Shown piece by piece: positions 46,391 through 57,374 of a stretch of DNA of 64,000 bases; position 1 is the stretch's first letter; every line of letters starts with the position of its first letter. The stretch comes from Diplosphaera chodatii. Its lineage: Eukaryota; Chlorophyta; Trebouxiophyceae; Prasiolales; Stichococcaceae. Location: NCBI GenBank assembly GCA_032358165.1, contig JAALGY010000034.1, positions 620,001-684,000 on the forward strand, given 5' to 3'. The position numbers and the translations under genes are program-made. The notes beneath the pieces are model-generated. The model was not told where the DNA came from and ran no database searches. It saw only the letters and a program-made list of their open reading frames with translations.

Positions 46391-47583
46391 ATGACAACAA
46401 AGGTGAGCGACTGGTTTGTGCAGTTGCAGTGTGCTGACACAACCTTCCATGGTGAGACGTCAGTGTGATTTGACGCGCCGTTACATACATATCTCCCGAA
46501 ACACTGCTAATGCTGGCTGTCGTGATCGTAAAGGGCTGCTGACATGCGGACATTTTGCTGGTTGTTTGCACCGCAGGTGCTGTCATCATCTGCAAGCCTG
46601 CTGCCAGCTGCCAGCCAGGCGGATAGCACCGCAGAGACAGCAGACTTGCAGCTCAGCAGCCAGCAGGAAGCGGAGCTGGAGGCGCTGCTTGCGCAGCTGG
46701 CCGCAATGGACATCACGCCTGGAGCGGTTGATGACGCGTGCAACAGACTGCTGCAGAACAAACAGGCGGCAGCGAAGAAGCAAGTGATGCAGTGCTACTA
46801 CCAGTTTCGAGCCATGTTCTACGCGTATGTCGAAGAGGGGAGAGCAGCAATCAAGCGGAACGACGACCCAATGCCACTACGATCCGGCCATTAGGTTGGT
46901 CGGTGTGCGCACCCCCTTAAACCTGAGAAAGAGGTGCAGCTAATGCTCCGGCGCTGCTTCATGCTGCATTGTGTGTCTGGCTGCAGTCCTGCTGGGCTAT
47001 GTGCAGCAGGAGCTGGCCCATCTGTGGGCCATGCCAACCTTGCAATGCGTTGTGCATGATGAAGCACACATGTCGAGTGATTGGAAGTCTCGGGGGTTCG
47101 ACTGCTCACATATAGCAGATGGCGGTGGCACTGCAGATGGCGCAGCTGAAGGCCCAGAAGAACCAATGCGTGCGGCTGATACAGGCGTTCATGTCGGAGG
47201 CCGCTGCAGCGGACCAGGTGCGCGATGCTTCACATCTGGTTACATCTGCTGGAGAGTTCTGCTGATACGTGGCTGCTGTTGCCGAACTCTTGCAAAACGT
47301 GACAATTCGAATGGAACGGAATCCTGTACGTGAACTGCCATCCACAGCGACCACTCACATGCACAGGTCCACCTGCCACTTGCAACATATGTCTGCAACA
47401 TTGCAGGATATGGCCGCAAGTCGCACAAAGCACACGCTGGGCACTGCATCGTCTGGGGTTGGCAGGCGGACTGCCCGCAAATGCCGCACACATGCCACAA
47501 ATGCCACGAACAAATTTTGCCGCCGCAGTTTTGATCGGAAAATTCTTGTTGGGTTGTTGGCTGCAGCTGGAATAGTGCTATAG
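46391..47583 (+). pseudogene. family A copy A5 with a premature stop at the end of exon 2
   Basis: Exon 1, 46391-46402, encodes MTTK. Exon 2 runs from the CAG acceptor near 46576 and encodes LSSQQEAELEALLAQLAA and CYYQFRAMFYAYVEEG. Its last codon is TAG (CATTAG before GTTGGT near 46893) where A2 has CATCAG. Exon 3, near 47120-47215, is intact (MAQLKAQKNQCVRLIQAF). Exon 4, near 47430-47583, reads ASSGVGRRTARKCRT ... LVGLLAAAGIVL and stop. As it stands the product would be about 108 residues, lacking the basic C-terminus. No B copy was found after it. Confidence 0.6.
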
Positions 47584-49186
47584 ATAGAACTGTCATGCTG
47601 GGTACCAGACCAGACAACGTTGCTGTAGCGTTTTACTGCATTCTGCTGGGCATGAGCATGCATGCATGCTCACAGCACCGACGAGAGGATGGCCATTGCA
47701 TGCACGAGTTCATAATCTGAGAGCCGCGAGTGGCATTGAGGATGTTGATCGGCGGGCTCTGCTAACGCCCTTATAGTACTTGATTTCTGCCCTGCGCTGG
47801 GTGTTCCCCTACATCAGATAGAGTCGCGCCCACCCTCACTTACGTGCCAGCGACCTACGATGTAATGAAAATCTTGTTCAGATAGCTAGCACATGAGCCA
47901 TGCCCGTTTTGACACGGGGTCAGCAGCGATCAACACCTTCTGCTGCAGCATAACATGCTATTATGATGGCAGCAGTACAAATCACTGCCCAGGCTCCTCC
48001 TGCACAGGAGGAGATTGAGTGCAGCGATGGTACAGCAGCGTTGGCTGCCGAGGCTTAAGAAGACGTCCTCTACCCGGAGGCCGCATTATTCATCGAGGGG
48101 CTGCTCATCAATGCAGGCGTGAACATCACATAGCATGGCGCAGTCAGGGGTGCACTCGCCCGCATGCATGGCACATACAACAGGCTTGCTTGCAACAAAC
48201 TCTGAAAGCTCCCTCCTTGCAGGGGGATTGATCTGCCAGTGGCGTTAAGGAAGACCTGCAACAGTATGCCCAAAGTGCGGCAGCAGCCAATTGCACCGCA
48301 AGTAAATTGACCAATAACTTGCAGTCTCACAGCTATCATCCTGTTGTGATGTGCACCTGCGCTGACGTCCACCGCACCCTGAAGGCGGATGGTTCCCTTG
48401 CATTTGTAGCCGAGGGATGCGCACGCATGCAGCATGACATGGCATACATGTAGCTCAAACTTGAATATGTTGCAGTCCTGAATGCCCTGCAGCTGCATGT
48501 TCCCGACATGCACGCAGCTACACTTGGTAATCGGAATGCATGCTTGTTGCTTGTTACTATGTACCAGATTGCTGCTGCATGCTATGTTAGCTCTGCAACT
48601 AATTTTACTTGTCACCTGCTGTATGCTGCAGGCCGTGGATCACGCGGCCAACCCCCAGCAACTACTTTGCATGCACAGCTTGGCAGCAGCTGTAATCCTG
48701 CGCATCGTGCTGAAGAATGAGATGCACCTGTTTATACTGAGTCCATTGACTTGCTTACCATTACCTGAACCCTCTGGGATTGCCGCAGTGATCATCATGC
48801 GATCATCACCAGCAGTGCCAGGAAGCAGAGCTGGAGGACCATGACGCCGCGGTGATCATCATGCAGCTCAGCAGAGTTTCTCGAGGCAGCAGCGGTGACT
48901 CGAAAGGAGCAACGACAGGTGTGCATGGGTGGGTGAGCGAAAGCTGAAAATGGACTGCCCTTTCTTTCCAGGTATGCAAAGGTCGTTGCATTGTTGCAAG
49001 CCTGCTCTACCGACTTCGAAACGAGAATTGATCCGCAGCCAGCACCTGTGCTTTTTGGCACGATGGACTGCATGTGACCTCTGTAAAAATACAAGATCAA
49101 CGAGATAACAGATCTGCAGAAACAAAACCGAGGTCCAGTGAGTGGACAGCGTGCTTAGCATTCGATGCAGCATACACTGTGACTGT
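47584..49186. other. unresolved region; possible short exons on plus
   Basis: An ATG near 47968 opens MMAAVQITAQAPPAQEEIE up to a possible GTACAG donor. Splice-bounded segments near 48214-48300 (LPVALRKTCNSMPKVRQQ), 48633-48720 (AANPQQLLCMHSLAAAV) and 48820-48915 (EAELEDHDAAVIIMQLSR) could be exons, but phases were not reconciled and no family is recognised. A 181-codon minus frame at 48070-48615 competes. I do not call a gene. Confidence 0.3.
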
Positions 49187-52100
49187 TCAGCGCTTAGGCT
49201 CGAAGACTGTTGCCAGGCTACGCTGAGGAAGCCCCATGACAACACTCTCCTTCGACACCTTCACTTGGCCTGGCTTTGCGCCCTGCATCCTCAGAACAGC
49301 ATGCCTCATCACGTGCATGCTTCGTCACTCAGAATTACAGTGTGCAGCCCTGCTTGCCACGAATATATGCTGCACTGCGGCCTGCACCTTTGGTCGAGAG
49401 AGGTGATTGGGCGAACTCCAGATCACTTCGCATCTGGTGTCCTGCCGCCTCTGCCAAAGTGGTAATTTGCGGTAGGACATGAGTTGTGGGTGGCACATCG
49501 CATTCAGGTTTATTGTGCAACGTCTTGGCACACTGCGCTATCGCACGGACTTGCCTTTGAGAAGAACGCTGCAAGATCTGCTGCACACTGCACATCGTCG
49601 TCCGCTGGGGTGTCTGTCCTATCGCTGGGACTCTGGAGCAGAACATGAGCGCCTGCAGCATCGGAGGAAACCCTTGTCTCGCTTGCATTTGCAATGTCCT
49701 GGTTGTGTCAGCAGCACTGTTGCACAGGCTGCTGGTGCTGCGAGTGGCCTCACCTGGCACTCCACGGGCGTGCAGCCAGATGTCTGCGGGCTTTGCAATG
49801 GAGTGTGTCAGCTCGTCGTTCTGTCGATTGTTGCGGCCCACGAGGATCCGGAACCCGCCGGGCGACTGGAATTGCCTAAAGGCGCTCAGGCGCTGCTGCT
49901 TCAGGCTTTTGCGCGTCTTCGCTTTAGCCTTTGCTGCCATGGATCCATCTGTACTTGCTGCCCGCATGTAGCCCCCGCTCACCAGTTCCTCCTGCGCTTG
50001 CAAGCACTCATTTCGGCTGCGCCTGCTGTCCTGTACTGCATGCCGTCTGTGCGATGCCTCATGCCAGGGTTTTGCAAAACCACATGTTGAGGTCAGCCAT
50101 GCGCATGCCAAGGAGGAGGAAATGAAGCTGCTGCACATGGGCTCACCCTGATGCCCCGCAATGTGTCCAGGTCACCGCTGGCGCAGGGCACGTCCAGCTG
50201 CTCCAGGCTGAGCTCCACTTCTGAGAGGTATGCCAGCTGCTGGCACAAATCACGGTTCATGCCTACTATGTTCTGGCAATCAGAACATCACTATGGTGCT
50301 TTGCGGGAGCCTGAATGGACGACAGTGCCCAATAGAGGAGGCCGCTTGACTCGCTCAAGTGACACGTGTGATGTGCAGGTCGAGCCCACCTCGGCTTCTG
50401 CTGCTTCCAGCAGCGGCCTGACGCGCTCCACGGCCCGCCGCTGCTTGCCCGCCCGCTGGTACAGCCGCTCCGCATTCTGCACCTGCACGATCATGCACGA
50501 AGCTGGTTTTTGGGAGGCGAGTCACACTTCCTGGCAATAGAGAGGTCGGCGGAGTTGAGCAATGAGCCAACCCTCAGTCATATGCTGCTCACTGCTGTTT
50601 TAGCTGGGTCCAGATCGACCCTGATGGCCTCTCCTGTTTCCCAGTCCTCCAAATCGACGCTGTTGGCCCGGGGCTCACATCTGCGCTGTCAGCAAGCGAC
50701 CGCTGCAGCAGGTGTTTCGATGTAGCTGACAGGAAACAGGCAGCGCGCCATGCAGCATGTGCCTACACTGTGTTGTGATGGCCTCACCTGTGGAGGTTGG
50801 CCATCAGCATGTCCGCCAGCTTCTGGGTGGCTACAGCGGTCTCGTCCCCCTGCAGCTGCTCACGGAAGCTGGAAGCCTTGGCCTGCAGCTTGGCCTGCGC
50901 CTGCGCCAGCGCCCGCTGTACCTGCTGCAGCAGCTGCTGCGACGCCTCGGCGCCCTGCACGCTCAAACAGCAGATGCTGCCCACCACCTGACGTCCATGC
51001 GGGTAGCCATCTGTGGCACAAGCAGATGCTGCTGTGGTAGTAGAAGTCGCAAGCACCAGATAGCACGCGCAGTAGAAGCTTGCTGAACAGAGGATACAAC
51101 AGGCTTGATACTTTGTATGAATCAAACAACAGTAATACACACTGGCGTGAACAATAACAATAAGAACAATACTACCAATACTGACAATGTTTTTAAAAAT
51201 ATGATGCCAATAATATAATTACGATAATCGTTTTGCAGAACAATAACAATATTACAAATGACAGAAAAAATAATTAGCATAAATGATAGTAAAGAAAACA
51301 ACAATAACGATTGTAATAATGCTGGGCTTTTTCTAATAATGATGAACCTGCACGCTGCTGTAGTACTCGTGCACGAGGGCGTTGGCACCGCCCGGGTGCT
51401 GGTGGCCACCCTCCAACACCACTGAGTAGCCACGGCCCTCCGGCAGCTCCGCCGCCGCCCACCTGCCTGTACACCCACAGTGTATGTTATGGCTTGATAA
51501 TCTTCCTTTCTCGTATGCTGTGTGCTTCCACAACCATTTCAGTAGATCTCACGGCATTGGTGATGCTGATATGGTGCTCGAGGTAACGCATAGGTCACTG
51601 GTGTGCGTGCTGGTGCCGACAGCTGCCACAGCATATCTGGTGGAGGCCGAGGGTGTGCCAACAGGCCGGGGCGAGCAGGCAGTGCCACAGATGTCGTCAT
51701 GTGCTGCCGTTGGCCATGCTAAGCTGGAGCACGCTCCACCAAATGCAGCAATGCGCACACAGTTCTGCCAGGACCACTGTGAACTACAGCGTGCTGCCCA
51801 TGACACAGGCATCTGCTGGTGTACGTGAAAGTCTAATCAGCGGCTGTAAGGCTACGGTTTGCGGACCAGGGTTGCGAGTCTTACCTGACTGCACACGCCC
51901 AAGCCAGGACAGCCACGCGCCGTGCAGCGCTGCCCACTGGCCGTCCGACAGCGCGTCTGGCGGGTCGCTGGGACTGATGCCCGCCATGGCGCACAGGTCC
52001 GCCACCAGCGACGGCGACACGCCCTGGAACGCGCGCACGCAGCCGGCAGCAACGCTCGGGGCCCCGCGCTGCTTCTCCGTAACCTGTAACACACGCATGG

Positions 52101-53714
52101 AGCACCGTTGATCACTTGCATCGGTGCTGGAAGGGCAGCCACCCCTGGCGATCCACCCACACAGCTGGCACGCGCAGAAGCACCACCATTGGGACCGGCG
52201 TCCGGCGCCCCACTGGATAGTAGACCACCTGCTGCGCTGCGCGGGTGACGATGTCGCGCCACTCGGCACAGGGCTGGTGCGCTGACGGCGCCAGGCCCCG
52301 CGCGGGCACCGGCAGGCTGTACCCGCCGCCCACCTGCACCTGCCGCATGCTGGACTGCCGCTGGCCCACCTGCGGCGCGCATGCCTATGTTTTCAGTGCA
52401 CGACTCCTGTGCAGGCCCTGGCACTTGCAGGCCCCTCACATGAACCCCAAGCCAGCTGCAGCCCCCATGCCAGGCCTGGGACAACTGGCCCAAGGTGCAT
52501 AGCCTGCAGTATGCTAGCCGAACCAAGCACGAAACAGGGGACCTTGTGAATGGGGCAAAGCATGGACCTGGTGGCCTGCAGCTAGGATGGAGCCACTGGC
52601 CCCGTCTGCTAGAACGAGGTTGGAGTGCCGTCCCATGACCTGCACAGCCCAGAGGCATACCCTTCATATCTCTGCCCAAAGACGTACTAATGTTGTCAGC
52701 CCGGCCTGGCCTGGCTCATGGGACTTGTGACACAAGCAGCGACAACACACATGTGCCAAAATTTCACCTCCAGAAACAGCCGCAGGCCGGGCGCATCTGT
52801 GGGCCGCTGCCCAAAGCCCAGCTCCACAACCCGCTCCCAGGCCACCGGCAGCGTCACAGCCTGAAGACAAATGTCACTGTTATGCAGCTGCCATGTGACG
52901 GACAGGACTGCAAACAACAGCGATTTCCGATCTTGACCCGTTTGCTGCTGAAGGTAAGAGCGGCGAGCATGGCCCACCTGCAGAATGAGGCCCCGCAGGT
53001 GCGACTGCAGCAGCTCCCCTGCACACACAACTAGCCTTCCCAGACCGCATGACAGCTTGCAGCATACCACGGTGCCGATACGCATGAGGCAACGAACAAC
53101 CACTTACATGTGGTCCATGGCCACAAGCTCACATACGTTCACGCATGGACACGCACGCATTTGTCCAGTCCTCACCAAATGCGAAGGCCTCACTGACGGC
53201 GCCCCGATCCGGCGGCGGCCCCAGGGACAGCCGCGCCGCCGTCTGGTGCCACGAGAGGTGCAGGTGCTCCACCGCGCTGGGCGTCCGCAGCTTGATGCTG
53301 ACCGCACGCTGCTCGTACTGCACGACCTGCGGTGGTCATCGGCGCAGCGGTCCTCGGCGGCAGACATTAACTTTACCTCACGACGAGCATAAGTAGCACA
53401 CAGAACCCTGATGGTTGCCGTCTGGACTACGCTGATCTGACCTGCTCAATGCGCGCGGGCGTCTCGATCCCGGCAGCGCACGCCAGCAGAGTGGTGTAGT
53501 CCACTGTCATGACCCGCCGCCGCTGCAGGCTCACTGCTGGCGTTTCGGCGGTCTGCTGCTGTTCCAGAACCGCAGGCGCTGCTGTCGATGCTACATGTGC
53601 ACATGAACGCCCTGCGCGCGTCGCTGACCAGCCCGCTGCCAGCCTTTGACCCTGCACGCTGCGACGGCGGTGCGCCGTGCATGGCTGCCGCAGCCACTCG
53701 GTCGACTGCAGCAT
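49187..53714 (-). CDS. NFACT protein (RqcH/NEMF family), predicted plastid-targeted
   Basis: The ATG at 53714 opens an Arg/Ser/Ala-rich, acid-poor leader typical of a chloroplast transit peptide. NFACT-N follows: VMTVDYTTLLACAAGIE, VSIKLRT...EHLHLSWHQTAARL, GELLQSHLRGLIL, MGRHSNLVLAD. Coiled-coil helices come next (QQVQRALAQAQAKLQAK, KLADMLMANLH), then ANSVDLEDWETGEAIRVDLD and NAERLYQRAGKQRRAVERV. NFACT-R is RQFQSPGGFRILVGRNNRQN, DIWLHARGVPG, GAHVLLQSPSD and DVQCAADLAAFFSK. The end is GAKPGQVKVSKESVVMGLP (last exon 49187-49282). One intron uses a GC donor (49549-49554). RqcH/NEMF proteins bind stalled large ribosomal subunits and direct C-terminal tailing; the plant organellar branch is less studied. 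The length and missing zinc-knuckle region fit the bacterial/plastid form, not cytosolic NEMF. It starts 371 bases after the stop of ALG6. Confidence 0.88.
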
Positions 53715-54085
53715 GCATCGTGGCTCGGGGACCCCGAGCGCTGACCAGCAGCGCAGCGACTTGCTGCAGTGCATCTCAGACAGCTCGTGTGTTACCACAT
53801 GTTGCCGAATGCTAATTTGCTTGGCGCCGGTGTTGGCCAGTCACATGGCAGGCTTCACTGCGAAACGTCACGTGTGCAGGCGCAAGGTCAGAGAGTCTTA
53901 TGATCACTGCCTAGACTGATGTGCGGCCGCAACCGAGTGTGGGCAAAGTAGAGACTAGAGAGCGACAGATGTGGAGGTGTTTGCTGCAGCATGACTGATC
54001 AGGGCTGCACCGCTGCAGGGCAGGCTGCTGGGCGCAGAGTAGCGCACAGATACATAGTTTTCCATGACCTATGTCGCCCAATCAC

Positions 54086-56869
54086 TCAAGACAGGTACGT
54101 TTGGTATGCCAGCTCGCACATGGCTGCCACGAAGAACAGGAAGCTGACGCATGTGAAGGCAGCATCGTGCAGGAATGGGTACCGCGCCGGCGGCTGCGTT
54201 GTAGCCACAACTACGCACACCGCAGCTGCCACACATATGCCCAGCATGGCTGTCCTGTCGTGCAGCCAGGCGACCCAGGAGGTCAAACGCCCCCGCAAGC
54301 TCGCCCGACTGCCGACATGTTTCCTGTGGGTCTGCGTTCTGCTGCTGTGCTGCTCATCTTCCGGCACCACATGCTGCCCACCGCCCTTCGCTGCCTCATC
54401 TGACATGTTGCTGGGTCCCAGCACCGCCGCCCAAACGCCCAGGACAGCTGCCGATGCTGCCGTCAGGCCGTCGCGCCTCAGCAGCGGTGCCATGGAGAAC
54501 ACCGCCATCGCCGGCATCCAGCGAGCCAGGCGCAGCTCCGGTGCCAGCAGCGTGATTGGCAGCAGCGGTATCAGGATCGACTTCTCGTGCACCTGCAACT
54601 CAACCACCAACGGCAATGCTGCTGACAGCAGCGTCAGATGAGACCGGCCTCATCGCTGCATCATGTGTGTGCTGCTTCTTGTTGCCTGGAACGAAGTGCG
54701 GTACACAGTGCAGACAGCCTATTTTCACCTGGTAGGAAAACATGAAGAATACCATGGCGCAGTTGGCCATGCACAACAGGAGGCCCTGCAGTGCAGCACG
54801 ACCAGCTTCAATGCGCCGGGCAGATGCATGATGATACTGCAGGCGCTGCATATACCTCAGTGCTGACCTTGTTGGAAGGGCGCCGGATCTGGTGTAGCAT
54901 CGCAGGCAGCAGGCCCACAAGCGTGATGGCTGCAGTGCATGCACACACCAAGACTCTTGTTGGCAGCTAAAAGGCGTACAGACGATCTCACACCACGTAT
55001 GCGTATGCATGGCTACTGACTGATTCAAATGCATCAAACAGTGTACTGTGCATGTATTGCCGCCTGACAAACCATGCACGCACCCAGGCACAGCCGGACC
55101 AGGGCCGTCTGGCTGAACTTGCGCTTCCAGTTGAGCAGGAAGTGGGTGGAGCACCAGAAGTTCGCGACATAGTCTTCGTACAGGCCCCGCTTCAGGGGTG
55201 CCAGCCGCTGCACCATGGATAGTGGCAGCGTCGGGGAACCTTGACGAGCATGTGCCAATTTATCTCATGGCCGGAGGAAGGTTGCCAGCACTCCATGCAG
55301 CACAACTGGGCACATGTGGGATCATGCTGTGGGGCCGCGAGTGAGCAATATCAGTGCCTACCTGCAGCACTTCTATGGCAGCTGCTGCCGAGGTCAGGTA
55401 CGGGGCCCAGCAGACTGCAAAGGTGGCCACCACCACTGCTGCAAGCTTTGCAACCGTGGCCACCTGCGAGGCGAAAGTGGTCGCTGTCTGGTGGTGTCCG
55501 GTGGAGATGCAATTTGCAACAAAGATCAAAGAGCAGTGTTGACTGAGTAACGTCCCAGGTACCTTGCGCACGGCACCACGCTGCTGCAGTGCCCAGCCCA
55601 GCAGGTGCGCAAAGAAGGCTGGCGCCCAGTACATGCTCATCTGCTTGTGGTTCAGCGCCAGGCAGAACAGCGCGGCGCCAATGAGTCGGCGGCCGCCTGC
55701 GATCGCCCCCGCGGCTGCTGCCTGCGTGGCAGATGTGCTCGATGCGTGTGTTGCGGCACATGACGCTGCTGCACATCAGCAGCTGCTGGGTTGCCGGCTT
55801 GAAATAAAGCAGCCATGCATGGTCGCGAGGTGTCCTCACTGTGAGGCCGAGGCTGATGTTGTTGTACTGGAAGTGCCCGTGGTCGATCAGGATGGCGGCG
55901 GGCTGCAGCAAAGCCGCCGCCAGCATTGTGCGCTGCGCCACTGGCTGGCCAGGGTAGAATGCCCGCGCACATAGCAGCACCGCCGGTATGAACACTGCAG
56001 CCAAAGCGTGTCATGGAAACGTGGCAACACGTCGTCATTGTCACACTCTTGAGCAAGGGTTGGTGGCAACAATCTGCATGTGCTGAAGCACCCGATGCAT
56101 GCGTGGTATGTGGATTGCACGACTTACCGAGCACATCGCTGCACAGCACACTCCAGCGCAGCAGCAGCTTGCTCCAAGGTGTCTCATAGCCTCGAGACGT
56201 GTGCAGGGCAAATGCTTCTGGGTCGAACCTCGACAGCACCTTGCCGAACAGCCAGCTCTGCAGGCACAGCAGCTTTAGGTCTGCTGCTGCGCTCAACACT
56301 GCAGTACTGCAGGTGTGCAGAAGTCTATGATATATGAGGCGCTACACACCTGGTACGCCGTCACCGGAGGGTAGTCTAAGCCCCAGTATGTGAGTTTATT
56401 GTCCGGTGTAGCACTGTACCTGCGTTTGGTGCACCAGCCACATGACAGGCGGTGATGCCGGAGTGAGTTGAAAGCATGTGCTGCGCTTCGCCAGCCGTAC
56501 GACGTACCACTTGCGGACGGGGGTGTGCATCGTGATCTCCATCCAATGGCGCTGCGCCTCGTAGTCCCCATACTTTGGCGCGTCGCCGGCACCTGCACAG
56601 GGGGTGCACGCTGTATGGCTGATGCTTATACCTGAGCATGCTGATGTTATCTTAGTTACTCGATAGCCGCGCAGCACAGGCCTACCTGAGTATGGGTGCA
56701 GGGCGACCAGCAGCCGCAGGAGAATGGCCGCTGCAATGATGAGCGCGGTCGCATGACGACTGCTGATCAAGCCGCTCTCGGACGCAGGATGCACGGTCGC
56801 TGACAGCTGGGGCGTTACAATAGCAGCAGGCTCGAGGTTGCTCCTGACGCTGGCACGCGTGGAGACCAT
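54086..56869 (-). CDS. ALG6: dolichyl-P-Glc:Man9GlcNAc2-PP-dolichol alpha-1,3-glucosyltransferase
   Basis: Predicted 544 residues from eleven exons in phase: 56686-56869, 56508-56592, 56350-56419, 56128-56257, 55840-55994, 55563-55721, 55362-55463, 55084-55207, 54868-54929, 54729-54785, 54086-54592. Family motifs appear in order: a first membrane helix ([17 protein letters not shown]), the lumenal loop [15 protein letters not shown] with the catalytic Asp-Tyr-Glu, [94 protein letters not shown], and C-terminal membrane helices. ALG6 adds the first glucose to the lipid-linked oligosaccharide in the ER. The lumenal loop favours ALG6 over ALG8 because of HW in EAQRHW and the [12 protein letters not shown] form. 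Confidence 0.92.
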
Positions 56870-57374
56870 GCGCCCTGCGCGCCTGATCTGATCAGATCAG
56901 CAGGATTCTTCGCTTAAAGAAGCATCTGCGCGCACAGCGGGCTTGGGGTGTTTCTTGAACATGTGGCCTACCCGACACGTCCAAACTATGCTTCAGTTGC
57001 CAAGCGATTTTGAGGAATGTGCAGCATGGCCAAATGGTCATGTGCCACCTCCGCCCCGTCAGCATGATGCATAATTGCATATACCTTGATTAGAGTACCA
57101 GTGCCGTAGAAGAGCAGGGTGCCCTAGCGTCACCTGGGTTGCTTACATCTGTCAAGCACAGATCAGCACAGCCAGCAGAAGTAAACAGGACGGCATGCCA
57201 ACCTGACCCGCACGCTGGCAGATGCGCCGCCCGCCGTCATTTCTGCTGTGCAAGTGTCCGGCAATGCACTGGCATCTATTTGATGGTCAGCTACCACAGC
57301 ACGGTCTGCGGACCAACGCATGTCGGTGCTGCCTGCGATCGCAGGTGCGGCGGCCCACCCTCACCAGGGGCATG

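Noticed and set aside
48070..48615. 181-codon minus-strand frame
   Set aside because: No recognisable family, no consistent start, and competing splice-bounded segments on plus. Left uncalled.
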